From CALXVA01 sp944392465 (GTDB lineage Bacteria > Bacillota > Clostridia > TANB77 > CAG-508): DNA of 64,000 bases. Shown one piece after another: positions 44,668 to 54,611 of this stretch (the first letter of the stretch is position 1; each line of letters begins with the position of its first letter). The stretch lies in contig OZ006978.1 of NCBI GenBank assembly GCA_963931155.1, positions 62,001 through 126,000 of the forward strand, given 5' to 3'. The position numbers and the translations under genes were made by a program. The notes under the pieces were generated by a model, which had not been told where the DNA came from, made no database searches, and saw only the letters and a list, made by a program, of their open reading frames with translations.

Positions 44668-46408
44668 TTGTTCCCTCTATTTTTAATTTTTTATCTATAT
44701 CCTTATCCTTTTTCATATAATAAACCACATATATTATAAAAGATAGTAATGATATGCCAGATACTATATATGCACATTTTTCAAGAGCTGTACCAGTATA
44801 ATTTAATATGATTTTTCTCTCATTAATATTATCTGGAATAATAATTTTTACAAAACCATTTTCCGATTCCTCAGCTTTTAAATTAGTTTCTATATTATTA
44901 TATATTAGTTTAATTGTATATCCTGGATAATATAAGTAAGGCAATTCAAGTTCTGTTCCTTTATTTGCCTCTTTTATGTCTAATTCTAAATGAAGACCAT
45001 CTTTATGCTCATCTTCTATGATTGCTTTTCCTGAAAGTAAATATGTATTATCTGTCCTTACAAGTAAATAATCTCTTTGTTTTATTAGTGCTTTATATGG
45101 CATATAATCTCTATTTACAGAAAAATAATGTATTTGAGGATTGGATTTAATTTTTGCCTCATAATCAAGGTCTAAATTTGAATTATCTGTTTTATAAACA
45201 GATAATTCTTTTACTGTAAATACTGCTATTACTAAAATTACAAGTGTATAAATTAAATTTCGTATTTTTTCTCTTTTAATATATCCTATTAAATAACAAA
45301 TATTAATTGCACATAATGGAGTTAAGAAGAACAATGCAAATCCAAGTAGTCTCCATGGATATTGCACAGTACATAAAAAATCTGGCATAAAGATCCATAG
45401 AAAAAATTTAGTACACATGAATATTGCTATTATGGCAAACAAAATTCCCGTCATGTAGAAATCTTTTAATTTATTATCTAATTTTTTATATATAAAAATA
45501 CCTAATAAAAGCATTGTTATAAATGGAATTCCTACAACAAATGATACACCATTTTCTTCTCCCTTGTCTTTAAGTAATTGCCACAATTCTATTGTATTAT
45601 CAGCTACATATTTTCCACTTGTTTTTAGTACATCTGGCTCAAATATAGCATATTGTGCATTTGCTTCAAACTCTAGCATAGGAACCCAAAATATTGCTGT
45701 AATTAATAAGATGAAAACTATGTTTATAATGCATTTTTTTAATATATCTATTTTTATAATTTTTTTAAAATTTAGTAAAACATAAAACACACAAAATAAT
45801 GCTGTATATACTGTTGATATTGTATGGGATAACATAAGCCCTACAGCACCTATTGCAATAAAAAAATGTTTTTTTCCATCTCCATTTAGTAAATTATATA
45901 ATCCTAAAAATACAAGTGGCATAAAAACAAAAGCAGTAAATTCACCTATCGCAAATCTATTATAAATATCTTCAAATCTATATGGCAAAACCATGTATAT
46001 AATAGCTGACAAAAGTGCAATATTTTTCTTGTTTGTTACTTCAAGTGCAAATTTATACATGAATATGCCAGACAAAATAATAGTAATGGATGCAAAAATT
46101 TTCAATCCGTTTACAAAAGTGCCCGCTAATAAGCCTAGAAAATATGGTATATAAGAAACTATAGTTGGATAAAAGGCTGTCATACTATAGCCCCAATTAT
46201 TACAAAAGAACGGCTGTACTAAAAACGGAAAATTAGTATTATTAATTGCATTATCAATTCCAATCAATCTTAATAAATGAAGCCACCCATCATCTGTAGC
46301 TCTTACTTGTAGTTTTATAAGTGGTATTGATAAAATCAAACCAATAACCACTATACTTATATAATGAATTGTACTTTTGGTTTTTATCAAATTAAATATT
46401 TTTTTCAT
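44651..46408 (-). CDS. Large polytopic membrane protein (PTPS-related/GT-C-like), 585 aa
   Basis: Homologue of the 42982-44667 product, with the same loop pattern (ATDDGWLHLLRLIGI, WGYSMTAFYPTIVSYIP), about twelve hydrophobic helices, and a beta-rich outer domain followed by a final membrane helix and a Lys-rich tail. First gene of the pair. The downstream copy probably arose by duplication, as the C-terminal domains match (LELPYLYYPGY in one, LELPYIYYLGY in the other). Glycosyltransferase-like function is inferred from topology only. Confidence 0.75.
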   Translation of the reverse strand: MKKIFNLIKTKSTIHYISIVVIGLILSIPLIKLQVRATDDGWLHLLRLIGIDNAINNTNFPFLVQPFFCNNWGYSMTAFYPTIVSYIPYFLGLLAGTFVNGLKIFASITIILSGIFMYKFALEVTNKKNIALLSAIIYMVLPYRFEDIYNRFAIGEFTAFVFMPLVFLGLYNLLNGDGKKHFFIAIGAVGLMLSHTISTVYTALFCVFYVLLNFKKIIKIDILKKCIINIVFILLITAIFWVPMLEFEANAQYAIFEPDVLKTSGKYVADNTIELWQLLKDKGEENGVSFVVGIPFITMLLLGIFIYKKLDNKLKDFYMTGILFAIIAIFMCTKFFLWIFMPDFLCTVQYPWRLLGFALFFLTPLCAINICYLIGYIKREKIRNLIYTLVILVIAVFTVKELSVYKTDNSNLDLDYEAKIKSNPQIHYFSVNRDYMPYKALIKQRDYLLVRTDNTYLLSGKAIIEDEHKDGLHLELDIKEANKGTELELPYLYYPGYTIKLIYNNIETNLKAEESENGFVKIIIPDNINERKIILNYTGTALEKCAYIVSGISLLSFIIYVVYYMKKDKDIDKKLKIEGTNERKS

Positions 46409-46437
46409 TTGATTATTAATCCCTTCATATTGTTTTA

Positions 46438-46932
46438 CTAATATGTAATTTTGCCGTCTATTAAATCATCATGTTTAATCCATTCTTCTACATCAATTTC
46501 AATATATTCTGAATTATTTTTTCTAACAAATACTTTTACTATTCCACTATTAATAATCATTTTTCTACACAATTGGCAACAACCTGGATTTTCTTCATAT
46601 TCTCCAGAATCTGTTCTAAATTGTACAAGATAAAGTGTTCCTCCAAGCATATCTTTTCTAGCTCCACTAATTATAGCATTTTGTTCCGCGTGAACACTTC
46701 TACACGCATCATACCCAGCATGCCTTAAATTTGGAAAAAACTTTTTCTTAGAACAATAACCTAGGTCAATACAATTTATTCTTCCTCTTGGAGCTCCGTT
46801 ATAACCAGTTGCAATAATCTCGTCATTGTTTACAATAACTGCTCCACATTTTTTTAATAAACATGTACTTCTATCTGCTACCGATTTTGCTATATTTAAA
46901 TAATAATTTATTTTATCTATTCTATTAGTCAT
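46438..46932 (-). CDS. dCMP deaminase family protein
   Basis: 164 aa. Zinc and catalytic motif HAEQNAI near residue 81 with the Glu proton shuttle, and PGCCQLCRKM near 116 providing the two Cys ligands. An additional Cys/His cluster between residues 50 and 76 (INCIDLGYCSKK, HAGYDACRSVHAE) fits the ComEB-type dCMP deaminases, which bind a second zinc. Converts dCMP to dUMP for thymidylate synthesis. It is followed by the membrane-protein pair on the same strand, 30 bp away. Confidence 0.88.
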   Translation of the reverse strand: MTNRIDKINYYLNIAKSVADRSTCLLKKCGAVIVNNDEIIATGYNGAPRGRINCIDLGYCSKKKFFPNLRHAGYDACRSVHAEQNAIISGARKDMLGGTLYLVQFRTDSGEYEENPGCCQLCRKMIINSGIVKVFVRKNNSEYIEIDVEEWIKHDDLIDGKITY

Positions 46933-47035
46933 ATTTTATTTCCTTCCATTTTTATATTTTTTCATATTATATCATTTAAATATTATTCTATCAATGGCGA
47001 TTATGGCTTTTTATTTAATAGGAATAAGAAAAAAA

Positions 47036-47050
47036 GTGGCTTTAAGCCAC
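47036..47050 (-). terminator. Terminator of rpmF
   Basis: GTGGCT / AGCCAC stem with a 3-base loop and a run of seven T on the minus strand. Confidence 0.8.
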
Positions 47051-47072
47051 CTTTAATTTTTTTATTATATTT

Positions 47073-47255
47073 TTAGTTTTCTTTTTTAGCAACTACTTCT
47101 TTTCCATCATAATATCCACATGTAGGACAAACTGTATGTTGTTTTACTAATTCATGACAATGTGAACATTCAACTAAATTTTGGTTTTCTAATTTCCATG
47201 TTGATCTTCTTAAACCTGTTCTTGCTTTAGACCATCTTCTTTTTGGTTGTGCCAT
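47073..47255 (-). CDS. rpmF: 50S ribosomal protein L32
   Basis: 60 aa. N-terminal basic segment AQPKRRWSKARTGLRRSTW and a zinc-ribbon CSHC...CPTC (Cys near 30, 33, 43, 46), the Cys-containing version of L32. Ribosome site AAGGGAGGGAG. It is followed by a terminator on its own strand. Divergent from asnB. Confidence 0.96.
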   Translation of the reverse strand: MAQPKRRWSKARTGLRRSTWKLENQNLVECSHCHELVKQHTVCPTCGYYDGKEVVAKKEN

Positions 47256-47423
47256 TTTTACTCCCTCCCTTGAACCATTATCTATTGTATATGTAATTTA
47301 TACTTTCTCTAAATTGATACTATAAAATTATACTAATTTTTTTTAAATTTGTCAATACCAGTTACATTTTTATTCAAATATTCATATGATATTTATATAT
47401 TAATGAAAGGAATTGATTGTTTT

Positions 47424-49244
47424 ATGTGCGGTTTTGTTGGTATAGTTAACTTAAAAAATAATCTGGATTCAAAGAAAAATTCTTTAATTTCTATGAATAA
47501 CACATTAAAAAAGAGAGGTCCTGATGAATGTGGCTATCATACTGAAGAAAATATTCTCTTAGCTCATCGCAGACTTTCTGTAATTGATCCTGAAGGTGGC
47601 AAACAACCTATGACTTATAAATATAATGGCAATACATATATAATTGCATACAATGGTCAGATATATAACACTAAGGAATTACAAGAAGATTTAAAACAAA
47701 ATAATATAGAGCTAGAAACTCATTCAGATACTGAAATACTTTTAAAGTCCTATGTACTTCATAAAGAAAATCTTATAAATAAATTAAATGGAATTTTTGC
47801 ATTTGCTATATGGAACCAAAAAGAGAAAGAATTATTTATAGCACGTGATCATTTTGGTGTAAAGCCTCTTTTTTATACAATTTTTAATGATTATTTCATA
47901 TTTGCCTCTGAAGTAAAAGCAATTTTGAAATTCCCTGGTATTCAACCTATATTAGATAAACAAGGAATTAGTGAAATGTTTGGAATTGGTCCTGCACACA
48001 CTAATGGTACAACATCTTTTAAAAATATAAATGAACTCCCTCCTGCTTATTACGCAATTTATAATGAATCTGGTTTTCACAAAAAACGTTATTGGAAATT
48101 AAAAAGCAAGATTCATAAAGATAATTTAGCCAAAACTTGTGATAAAGTATTATATTTATTGGAAGATTCAATAAAAAATCAACTTGTAAGTGATGTTCCT
48201 TTATGTACATTTTTATCTGGTGGACTAGACTCAAGTATAATCACTATGTATGCATCAGATTATTATAGAGAACATAATCTTCCTACTTTAAACACTTACT
48301 CTGTTGATTATATTGATAATGATAAAAACTTTCAAAAAACAGATTTTCAGCCTAATTCAGATAACTATTACATTGATTTAATGAGTAAAAAATTAAATAC
48401 AGAGCATCATGTAGTAATGCTAGACACTCCAGAACTTGCTTTAGGCTTAGAAGATGCTATGATAGCAAGAGATTTTCCTGGTATGGCAGATGTTGATTCA
48501 TCATTACTATTATTTTGTAAAAACGTAAAACAAGAAGCAACAGTTACTCTTACTGGAGAATGTGCAGATGAAATATTTGGAGGTTATCCATGGTTTTTTA
48601 GAGAAGATGCTTTAAATAGCGGAACATTTCCTTGGTCTATTGCAATCAAAGAAAGACAAGAATTATTAAATCCTGAAATAGGTGAAAAAATAGATTTAAA
48701 AGAATATATAAATTATAGATATAATGAAAGTTTAGATGATGTAGAAATTTTAGATGCTGATTCAGATGAAACAAAAGAAAAAAGAAAAATATCTTACCTT
48801 ACTTTAAATTGGTTTATGCAAACTCTTTTAGATAGATCTGATAGAATGGGAATGTATAATGGATTTGAAATTAGAGTTCCATTTTGTGACTATCGTTTAG
48901 CTGAATATGTATGGAACATACCTTGGGAAATAAAAGCATTAAACGGTAGAGAAAAAGGATTGCTAAGATACATTATGAAAGATAAATTGCCAGCTGAAAT
49001 TGTAGATAGAAAAAAGAGTCCATATCCTAAGACATGGAATCCTAGTTATTTAAAAACTGTAAAAGAAATGCTTATAAAAATAATGAATGATAAAAATGCT
49101 CCAATTAATAACTTATTGAACAGAGAATATATTCTTAAAATAATAGAAACCGATGGCAAAGCCTTTACTAGACCTTGGTATGGACAGCTCATGACCCGGT
49201 CCGCAACTTTTCGCATACCTTTGTCAGGTAAATATGTGGCTTGA
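47424..49244 (+). CDS. asnB: Asparagine synthetase (glutamine-hydrolysing)
   Basis: Amidates aspartate with glutamine-derived ammonia. About 606 aa starting at ATG 47424, which places Cys2 (MCGFVGIVN) as the N-terminal nucleophile; earlier starts would bury it. The glutaminase domain spans residues 1-200 with LAHRRLSVIDPEGGKQPM. The synthetase domain has the PP-loop SGGLDSSII near 241. The usual length is about 600. It is a native plus-strand gene. The next gene downstream is the foreign purB cassette on the same strand. Confidence 0.96.
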   Translation: MCGFVGIVNLKNNLDSKKNSLISMNNTLKKRGPDECGYHTEENILLAHRRLSVIDPEGGKQPMTYKYNGNTYIIAYNGQIYNTKELQEDLKQNNIELETHSDTEILLKSYVLHKENLINKLNGIFAFAIWNQKEKELFIARDHFGVKPLFYTIFNDYFIFASEVKAILKFPGIQPILDKQGISEMFGIGPAHTNGTTSFKNINELPPAYYAIYNESGFHKKRYWKLKSKIHKDNLAKTCDKVLYLLEDSIKNQLVSDVPLCTFLSGGLDSSIITMYASDYYREHNLPTLNTYSVDYIDNDKNFQKTDFQPNSDNYYIDLMSKKLNTEHHVVMLDTPELALGLEDAMIARDFPGMADVDSSLLLFCKNVKQEATVTLTGECADEIFGGYPWFFREDALNSGTFPWSIAIKERQELLNPEIGEKIDLKEYINYRYNESLDDVEILDADSDETKEKRKISYLTLNWFMQTLLDRSDRMGMYNGFEIRVPFCDYRLAEYVWNIPWEIKALNGREKGLLRYIMKDKLPAEIVDRKKSPYPKTWNPSYLKTVKEMLIKIMNDKNAPINNLLNREYILKIIETDGKAFTRPWYGQLMTRSATFRIPLSGKYVA

Positions 49245-49319
49245 AAGGTATCAGCCTAGGATTGAAATATAATATATTTTAGGTAATCACAATTAATATA
49301 TTAATTCTATAAATTCATA

Positions 49320-49348
49320 TTTACATAATATGGTTTTTATGATATAAT
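49320..49348 (+). promoter_or_regulatory. Promoter of the purB cassette
   Basis: TTTACA (49320-49325), 17-bp spacer, TATAAT (49343-49348) preceded by TGA. The -35 box and spacer are the same as in the 7255-7283 promoter of the 111-aa cassette. Confidence 0.7.
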
Positions 49349-49360
49349 TTTTTTTGTCGG

Positions 49361-49420
49361 AACTATTGTATTTCTAAAGTTTTTTTCATCATGGGAAGAC
49401 AATAGTTAAATAACCTTTAG
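49361..49420 (+). promoter_or_regulatory. Leader inverted repeats of purB
   Basis: AACTATTGT (49361-49369) pairs with ACAATAGTT (49399-49407); CTAAAG (49374-49379) could alternatively pair with CTTTAG (49415-49420). The two are mutually exclusive, giving a possible leader switch. No known purine riboswitch core was seen. About 130 nt of leader precedes the gene. Confidence 0.4.
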
Positions 49421-49481
49421 AAAGGGGGAATAAAAAGCACTAACTTTTGGATGGCAAGTTCATCAACGGAAGGTACACATC

Positions 49482-50936
49482 ATGTCTGAAAGGAACGAAA
49501 TGGCAGTATCACTTACGAGGGAGTCTTTGCTTCCTCCGGAGATGCAAGGGCTTTCTCCCGAAGCCATTGCACTCTGTCCGTTCGACGGGCGTTACTCTGA
49601 GATTAGAGACCTTCTGTCTCCTTACCTCTCTGAGTTTGCTCTCGTCAGGGAGCGTGTGCGTGTGGAGGTGGAATGGCTCACCTTCCTCCTCAAGAACGTG
49701 GACAGTAACGAAATTCTGTCCAACTTCTCGAAGGACAAGATTCCCGAGATCATGAAGATCTACTACGAGTTCGATGCTACGGCCTTCAACAGGGTTAAGG
49801 CTATTGAATTCAAGATCAAGCATGACGTCAATGCAGCTCAGCGCTATGTTGCCGAGCAGTTGGTTGACCGTGACATGGGTGAAATCAGCTCTTTCGTGCA
49901 CATCGGTTGCACTTCGGAGGACATCACTAATGTCGCTTATGCCAATATGCTCAAGGGGGCACTTTGCAATGTTTGCCTTCCTAAGGCACACGAGCTCATC
50001 AAGGTGCTCACAGGTTTCGCCAAGGAATATGCCAAGGTTCCCATGTTGGCTCATACTCATGGTCAGCCCGCAACGCCGACTACCGTCGGTAAGGAGTTTG
50101 CTGTTTTCGCTTGGCGACTTGAGAATAGCCTAAATGACATTGAGTCTGTCGACATCCTGGCTAAGTTCAATGGAGCTACCGGTAACTACTCGGCAATCTC
50201 CTTGGCACTGCCTGGGTATGACTGGCCCAATCTCTGCTGTGACTTCATCGAGTCGGAGATGGATCTCACCTTTAACCCGGTGACTACTCAGATTGAAAGT
50301 CATGACTACATGTCTCGTCTCTTTGGTGCTATGGCAGAGTTCTCTGGCATCCTCCTCGACTTCGTCCGCGACATCTGGCTGTACATCTGCCTGCGCTATT
50401 TCGGTCAAAAGCCTGTTGACGGCGAGGTTGGTAGCAGTACCATGCCTCACAAGGTAAACCCGATTTCCTTCGAGAATGCAGAAGGCAACCTGATTGTGGC
50501 AATCTCGCTCCTCAGGTGCCTGGCTGACTCCCTTGTTGTTTCTCGCATGCAAAGAGATCTTTCGGATTCCACTAAGCAGCGCCACATCGGAGAAGCCTTT
50601 GGCTGCTTCCTTAAGGCTATTCTGGAAACCATCAAGGGTCTCTCTCGTGTGACTATCAACGAGCAAGTTCTCGCAGATGATCTCCAGAGCAACTGGGAAG
50701 TCCTGGCAGAGCCTATTCAACAGGTTCTTCGTACTACCGGTGATCCCCAAGCCTATGACAAGGTGAAGAAATTCACCCGTGGCAAGGAGATTGATGAGTC
50801 TGACATCCTATCCATCATCAATAGTTGCGATGAGTTCTTGGCTGAGCAGCGTGAAATGCTTCTCGAGCTTACTCCCGAGAAGTACACAGGTTATGCTGGC
50901 AACATCGCCGAGTTCGTGGTCGATGCTCTCAGTTAA
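49482..50936 (+). CDS. purB: Adenylosuccinate lyase, E. coli-type
   Basis: Cleaves SAICAR and adenylosuccinate in purine synthesis. 484 aa from ATG 49482, eight bases after GGAAGG. Signatures CPFDGRYSEI, FVHIGCTSEDITN, THGQPATPTTVGKE and the catalytic loop GSSTMPHKVNPISFEN. The MPHKVNP and EGN form is that of the proteobacterial-type subfamily, rather than the shorter B. subtilis type (MPHKRNP) expected in this background. Codon use is G+C-rich. It is a single-gene unit with its own promoter and G+C-rich terminator. Confidence 0.95.
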   Translation: MSERNEMAVSLTRESLLPPEMQGLSPEAIALCPFDGRYSEIRDLLSPYLSEFALVRERVRVEVEWLTFLLKNVDSNEILSNFSKDKIPEIMKIYYEFDATAFNRVKAIEFKIKHDVNAAQRYVAEQLVDRDMGEISSFVHIGCTSEDITNVAYANMLKGALCNVCLPKAHELIKVLTGFAKEYAKVPMLAHTHGQPATPTTVGKEFAVFAWRLENSLNDIESVDILAKFNGATGNYSAISLALPGYDWPNLCCDFIESEMDLTFNPVTTQIESHDYMSRLFGAMAEFSGILLDFVRDIWLYICLRYFGQKPVDGEVGSSTMPHKVNPISFENAEGNLIVAISLLRCLADSLVVSRMQRDLSDSTKQRHIGEAFGCFLKAILETIKGLSRVTINEQVLADDLQSNWEVLAEPIQQVLRTTGDPQAYDKVKKFTRGKEIDESDILSIINSCDEFLAEQREMLLELTPEKYTGYAGNIAEFVVDALS

Positions 50937-50978
50937 GTCATGTTCTCTTCCGCTATCGAGTGGATAAATGTGTTAAAA

Positions 50979-51010
50979 GAGCCCCGCCCATCTGTAGATG
51001 GACGGGGCTC
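50979..51010 (+). terminator. Intrinsic terminator of purB
   Basis: Stem GAGCCCCG-c-CCATC / GATGG-a-CGGGGCTC with a TGTA loop, followed by CCCCCTTTT. As with the 111-aa cassette, it is very G+C-rich. Confidence 0.85.
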
Positions 51011-51047
51011 CCCCTTTTGCTATGATAAAAATTATACTTATTTTTTA

Positions 51048-53471
51048 TTATTCTTCTCTAAGTTTTGCTCCACATTTCTTATCTAAAACTTTTAATATAC
51101 TATTTATTCTTTCATTTATTTGCTCTGATGTCATAGTTGTTCCTTCATTTAGTATTTTTACTTTCAATGTAATTGATTTTTTACCTTCAGGAATTTGATT
51201 TCCTCTATATTCATCAACAAATTCAACTTCTTTTACTTTAGATTTTATGCTTTCTTCTATTTGTTTCCAAGTAATTTCTTCATTGGCAAGAATTGATAAG
51301 TCTTTTTCTACTAATGGTAATCCCGGCAATTTCTCATACTCGTTTGTTCTTGATGCATATGGAACAAATTTATCACAATTTATTTCAAATATTGCTACAT
51401 TGGTTCTTTTTATTTTGGTTTCTGTCATTACTTTTACAGATAATAATCCAACTGTTCCAATTGTTTCATCATTTTTGGTAATATTTAAATAAGCATTAAT
51501 ATCTGCCCAACTTGGTTTTTCTATTTTTTCTAGTTTAATTTCTTCCATATGACAATATCTAGCCATATTTTCAATTACGCCCTTTGCTTCGTAGAAAATT
51601 TCTTTAGCATTTTTTCCTACAATACATCCAGTCAAATAATTATTTTGAATTGGTAATATTTCATCATTAGATGATGGTCTGTAATCACCTTTTTTATATA
51701 CTTCTTCATAATCAAACAATTTAAATTCATCATAATATCTAAGATTTTTAGAAATTGCCTCTAACATGGCTGGAATTAACGAACTTCTTAAATATGCTAA
51801 ATCTGGTGCTGGTGGAGTTGCTAGCTTTATAGATTTTTCCATATCTATTCCGGCAGATTTAATATATTTTTCTTCAATCCATGGATATGTAAAAATCTCA
51901 TAAAATCCGCATCTTTCTGCTAAATATTCTTTTATTCTTCTTTCAAGTAAAACATCATTTTGTTTTACTGAATGTTCAAATGTTATAGTAATTGGTTTTG
52001 CTTCAAAACTGTCAAAACTTAAAATTCTTGCAATATCTCCCATTACATCATCTTTAATCGTCACATCTCCTGTTGATCTCCATGTTGGAACAGTAATATC
52101 ATATTCTCCATTTTTATATGATAATTCATACCCAAGTGATGTTAAAATTTGTTTTATTTTTACTTGTGGTATTTTCTTTCCTAATCTTGTATCTAAGAAC
52201 TCTTCACTTACTTTTATTTTATTTTTCTTTGTTTTATTTGGATATACATCTGTATATTTTATAATTCTACTTTCTGGAAATATTTCTTTAATGAGTCTTA
52301 ATGCTAAATCTGCTCCTTCTTTTACTCTTTGTGTATCTAACCCTTTCTCATATCTAATAGCTGCATCTGTTTTTTCAGCAAATCTTTTTCCAGTTTGTCT
52401 TATCGTATCTGCAGAAAAGTTTGCAACTTCTAGAACAATGCCTTTTGTATCTGGTAATATTGAGTCCTTCTTTCCTCCTCTAATTCCGGCTAAGCCCATT
52501 GCATCTCTTTCATCACATATAACTAAATCATCTGTTGTAAGTTTAATTGTATTATTATCAAGTAATAATAATTCTTCTCCATTTTCAGCATTTCTTACTA
52601 TTATTTTTTCTCCGCTTACATGTGTTTTGTCGAAAGCATGTAATGGTTGACCAACTGCAAACATTACATAATTTGTAATATCAACAATAGCATTTATAGG
52701 TCTTTGACCTATTTTTGATAACAATGATTGCATCCACATTGGTGATTTTCTATTATCAATTCCATCTATTTCTACTGCAATATATCTATTGCATTTTTCT
52801 GTATCTTTTATTTCAACATTATATTTTGGCAAATCTTTTTCTATATTAAATTCTTGTAATTCTTTTAATGGTACATCATATATTGCAGATAATTCTCTTG
52901 CAATTCCATAATGTCCCCATAAATCAGGTCTATTTGATAAAGATTTATTGTCTATTTCTAATACTGTATCTGTCATACCAAATAAGTCTGCTACATTGTC
53001 TCCAGGTTTACATTCAAACCCTTTTAAATCTATTATTTCAGTTTCATTCTCATCTGGATAGAAGTCACCTAAATACACTTCTGATGCTGCACAAATCATG
53101 CCACAAGATACTTCCCCTCTCATTTTTGTTTTTGAAACTTTTACAGGTTCTCCTTGACCATGCCAAACTACTTCTGCACCTGGTTTTGATACAACCACAT
53201 ATTCACCTTCATAAAGATTTGACCCACCACAAACTATTTGTACCGGTTCAGCTTCTCCAATATCTACATTACAAATTCTTAGTCTATCTGCATTTGGATG
53301 TTCTTTCACTTCTAAAATCTTTCCAACTACAATATCATGAAATTTTTGTTTAATGTTTTCTACTTCGTCTACCTCTACTGTGCGAAGTGTCATATCATAT
53401 GCTATTTGTTCATCAGTTAGCCCCTCTGGTAAATCAATATATTTTCTTATTAAATTTAATGATACTTTCAT
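51048..53471 (-). CDS. pheT: Phenylalanyl-tRNA synthetase beta subunit
   Basis: About 807 aa from ATG 53469-53471, behind AGAAAGGA; a TTG two codons earlier is too close to that site. Contains the N-terminal tRNA-binding EMAP-like domain (residues 40-150), the B3/4 editing domain, the B5 domain and a C-terminal anticodon-binding FDX-ACB domain (LPLVEKDLSILANEEITW). Forms an alpha2-beta2 enzyme with PheS. Second gene of the T-box-controlled operon, 21 bp after pheS. Confidence 0.97.
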   Translation of the reverse strand: MKVSLNLIRKYIDLPEGLTDEQIAYDMTLRTVEVDEVENIKQKFHDIVVGKILEVKEHPNADRLRICNVDIGEAEPVQIVCGGSNLYEGEYVVVSKPGAEVVWHGQGEPVKVSKTKMRGEVSCGMICAASEVYLGDFYPDENETEIIDLKGFECKPGDNVADLFGMTDTVLEIDNKSLSNRPDLWGHYGIARELSAIYDVPLKELQEFNIEKDLPKYNVEIKDTEKCNRYIAVEIDGIDNRKSPMWMQSLLSKIGQRPINAIVDITNYVMFAVGQPLHAFDKTHVSGEKIIVRNAENGEELLLLDNNTIKLTTDDLVICDERDAMGLAGIRGGKKDSILPDTKGIVLEVANFSADTIRQTGKRFAEKTDAAIRYEKGLDTQRVKEGADLALRLIKEIFPESRIIKYTDVYPNKTKKNKIKVSEEFLDTRLGKKIPQVKIKQILTSLGYELSYKNGEYDITVPTWRSTGDVTIKDDVMGDIARILSFDSFEAKPITITFEHSVKQNDVLLERRIKEYLAERCGFYEIFTYPWIEEKYIKSAGIDMEKSIKLATPPAPDLAYLRSSLIPAMLEAISKNLRYYDEFKLFDYEEVYKKGDYRPSSNDEILPIQNNYLTGCIVGKNAKEIFYEAKGVIENMARYCHMEEIKLEKIEKPSWADINAYLNITKNDETIGTVGLLSVKVMTETKIKRTNVAIFEINCDKFVPYASRTNEYEKLPGLPLVEKDLSILANEEITWKQIEESIKSKVKEVEFVDEYRGNQIPEGKKSITLKVKILNEGTTMTSEQINERINSILKVLDKKCGAKLREE

Positions 53472-53492
53472 ATTCAAAATCCTTTCTATATT

Positions 53493-54530
53493 CTATTTAA
53501 ATTGTTTTAAAAATCTCAAATCTCCACTATGGAATAATCTTACGTCATCCACTCCATATCTCATCATTACTAATCTATCAAGTCCTATATTGATATAAAA
53601 ACCTGTCCATACCTCTGGATCTAGATTTGCAGATTTTAATACATTAGGATGAATTACCCCACCGGGCATAACTTCAATCCAACCATTGTGGTTACAAACT
53701 TTACAACCTTTTCCACCACAAACTAGACATTCCATGTCAATTTCATATCCAGGTTCTGTAAATGGGAAAAATCCCTCTCTCATTCTTGTTTTTATTTTTC
53801 TTCCAAAAACTTTTTCTAGTATAGTTTGAATCATAACTATTCCAGATGAAAAAGAAATATTTTTGTCAACAATTAGTGCTTCATATTGGAAGAATGCTCT
53901 TTCATGACGTGCATCTGTTGTTTCATTTCTATATACTTCTCCTGGATAAACAAATCTTGCTGGTGCACCATGTTTTAACAAATATCTAACAGATCCTCCT
54001 GTTAAATGTGGTCTTAAGCATAATCTATCTGCGCCTTCTTTTTCTTCCGTACCTTCTATCCAATATGTATCCATTGATTGACGTGCAGGGTGGTTTTTAG
54101 CAAAATTTAAATTATCAAATGCATATTTTTCACTACTAATATCATCTTCACTATATACCTCAAACCCTAATGACAAAAAAGCATCATTCAAATCATATTT
54201 CATTTGAGTAATTGGGTGAAGAGCTCCTCCTGCTACTTTTTTTCCTGGAAGTGTTAAATCAATTGGTTCATCTAAAACACTCATAGAATCAATAATTTCT
54301 TCTTCTTTAAGTTGTAATGTGTTTTCAAAAGATTTCTTTATTTCTGTTGCAAGCATACCTGTTGATTTTTTTTCTTCTGGTGATAAATCTTTCATTGATT
54401 TTAAAACTTCTGACAATTCGCTTTTCTTACCTGTCAATTCTTTTCTGACTTCCTCAAGTTCAGCAATTGTTTTTACATTTTTGATTTGTTCTAAACCTTT
54501 TGCTTTAATTTGTTCTAATTTCTCTTTCAT
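53493..54530 (-). CDS. pheS: Phenylalanyl-tRNA synthetase alpha subunit
   Basis: 345 aa. N-terminal coiled coil, then the class II catalytic core: HPARQSMDTYWI, the motif 2 region RNETTDARHERAFFQYEAL, FFPFTEPGYEID and the motif 3 region GLDRLVMMRYG. A CLVCGGKGCKVCNHNGWIEV segment forms the zinc-binding insertion present in some bacterial PheS. It follows the T-box leader and a strong ribosome site AGAAAGGA. Confidence 0.97.
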   Translation of the reverse strand: MKEKLEQIKAKGLEQIKNVKTIAELEEVRKELTGKKSELSEVLKSMKDLSPEEKKSTGMLATEIKKSFENTLQLKEEEIIDSMSVLDEPIDLTLPGKKVAGGALHPITQMKYDLNDAFLSLGFEVYSEDDISSEKYAFDNLNFAKNHPARQSMDTYWIEGTEEKEGADRLCLRPHLTGGSVRYLLKHGAPARFVYPGEVYRNETTDARHERAFFQYEALIVDKNISFSSGIVMIQTILEKVFGRKIKTRMREGFFPFTEPGYEIDMECLVCGGKGCKVCNHNGWIEVMPGGVIHPNVLKSANLDPEVWTGFYINIGLDRLVMMRYGVDDVRLFHSGDLRFLKQFK

Positions 54531-54611
54531 AAAACCTATCCTTTCTAATATTTAGACTATATTTTATTTCAAGCGATTAATCTATTATCGCTATTTAAAA
54601 CTTAATTATAT

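Noticed and set aside
49349..49481. Purine riboswitch upstream of purB
   Set aside because: The conserved three-way-junction core was not found; only generic hairpins are visible.
49509..50750. Long antisense frames across purB
   Set aside because: They arise from the G+C-rich codon use of purB, lack ribosome sites, and the sense strand encodes a complete conserved enzyme.
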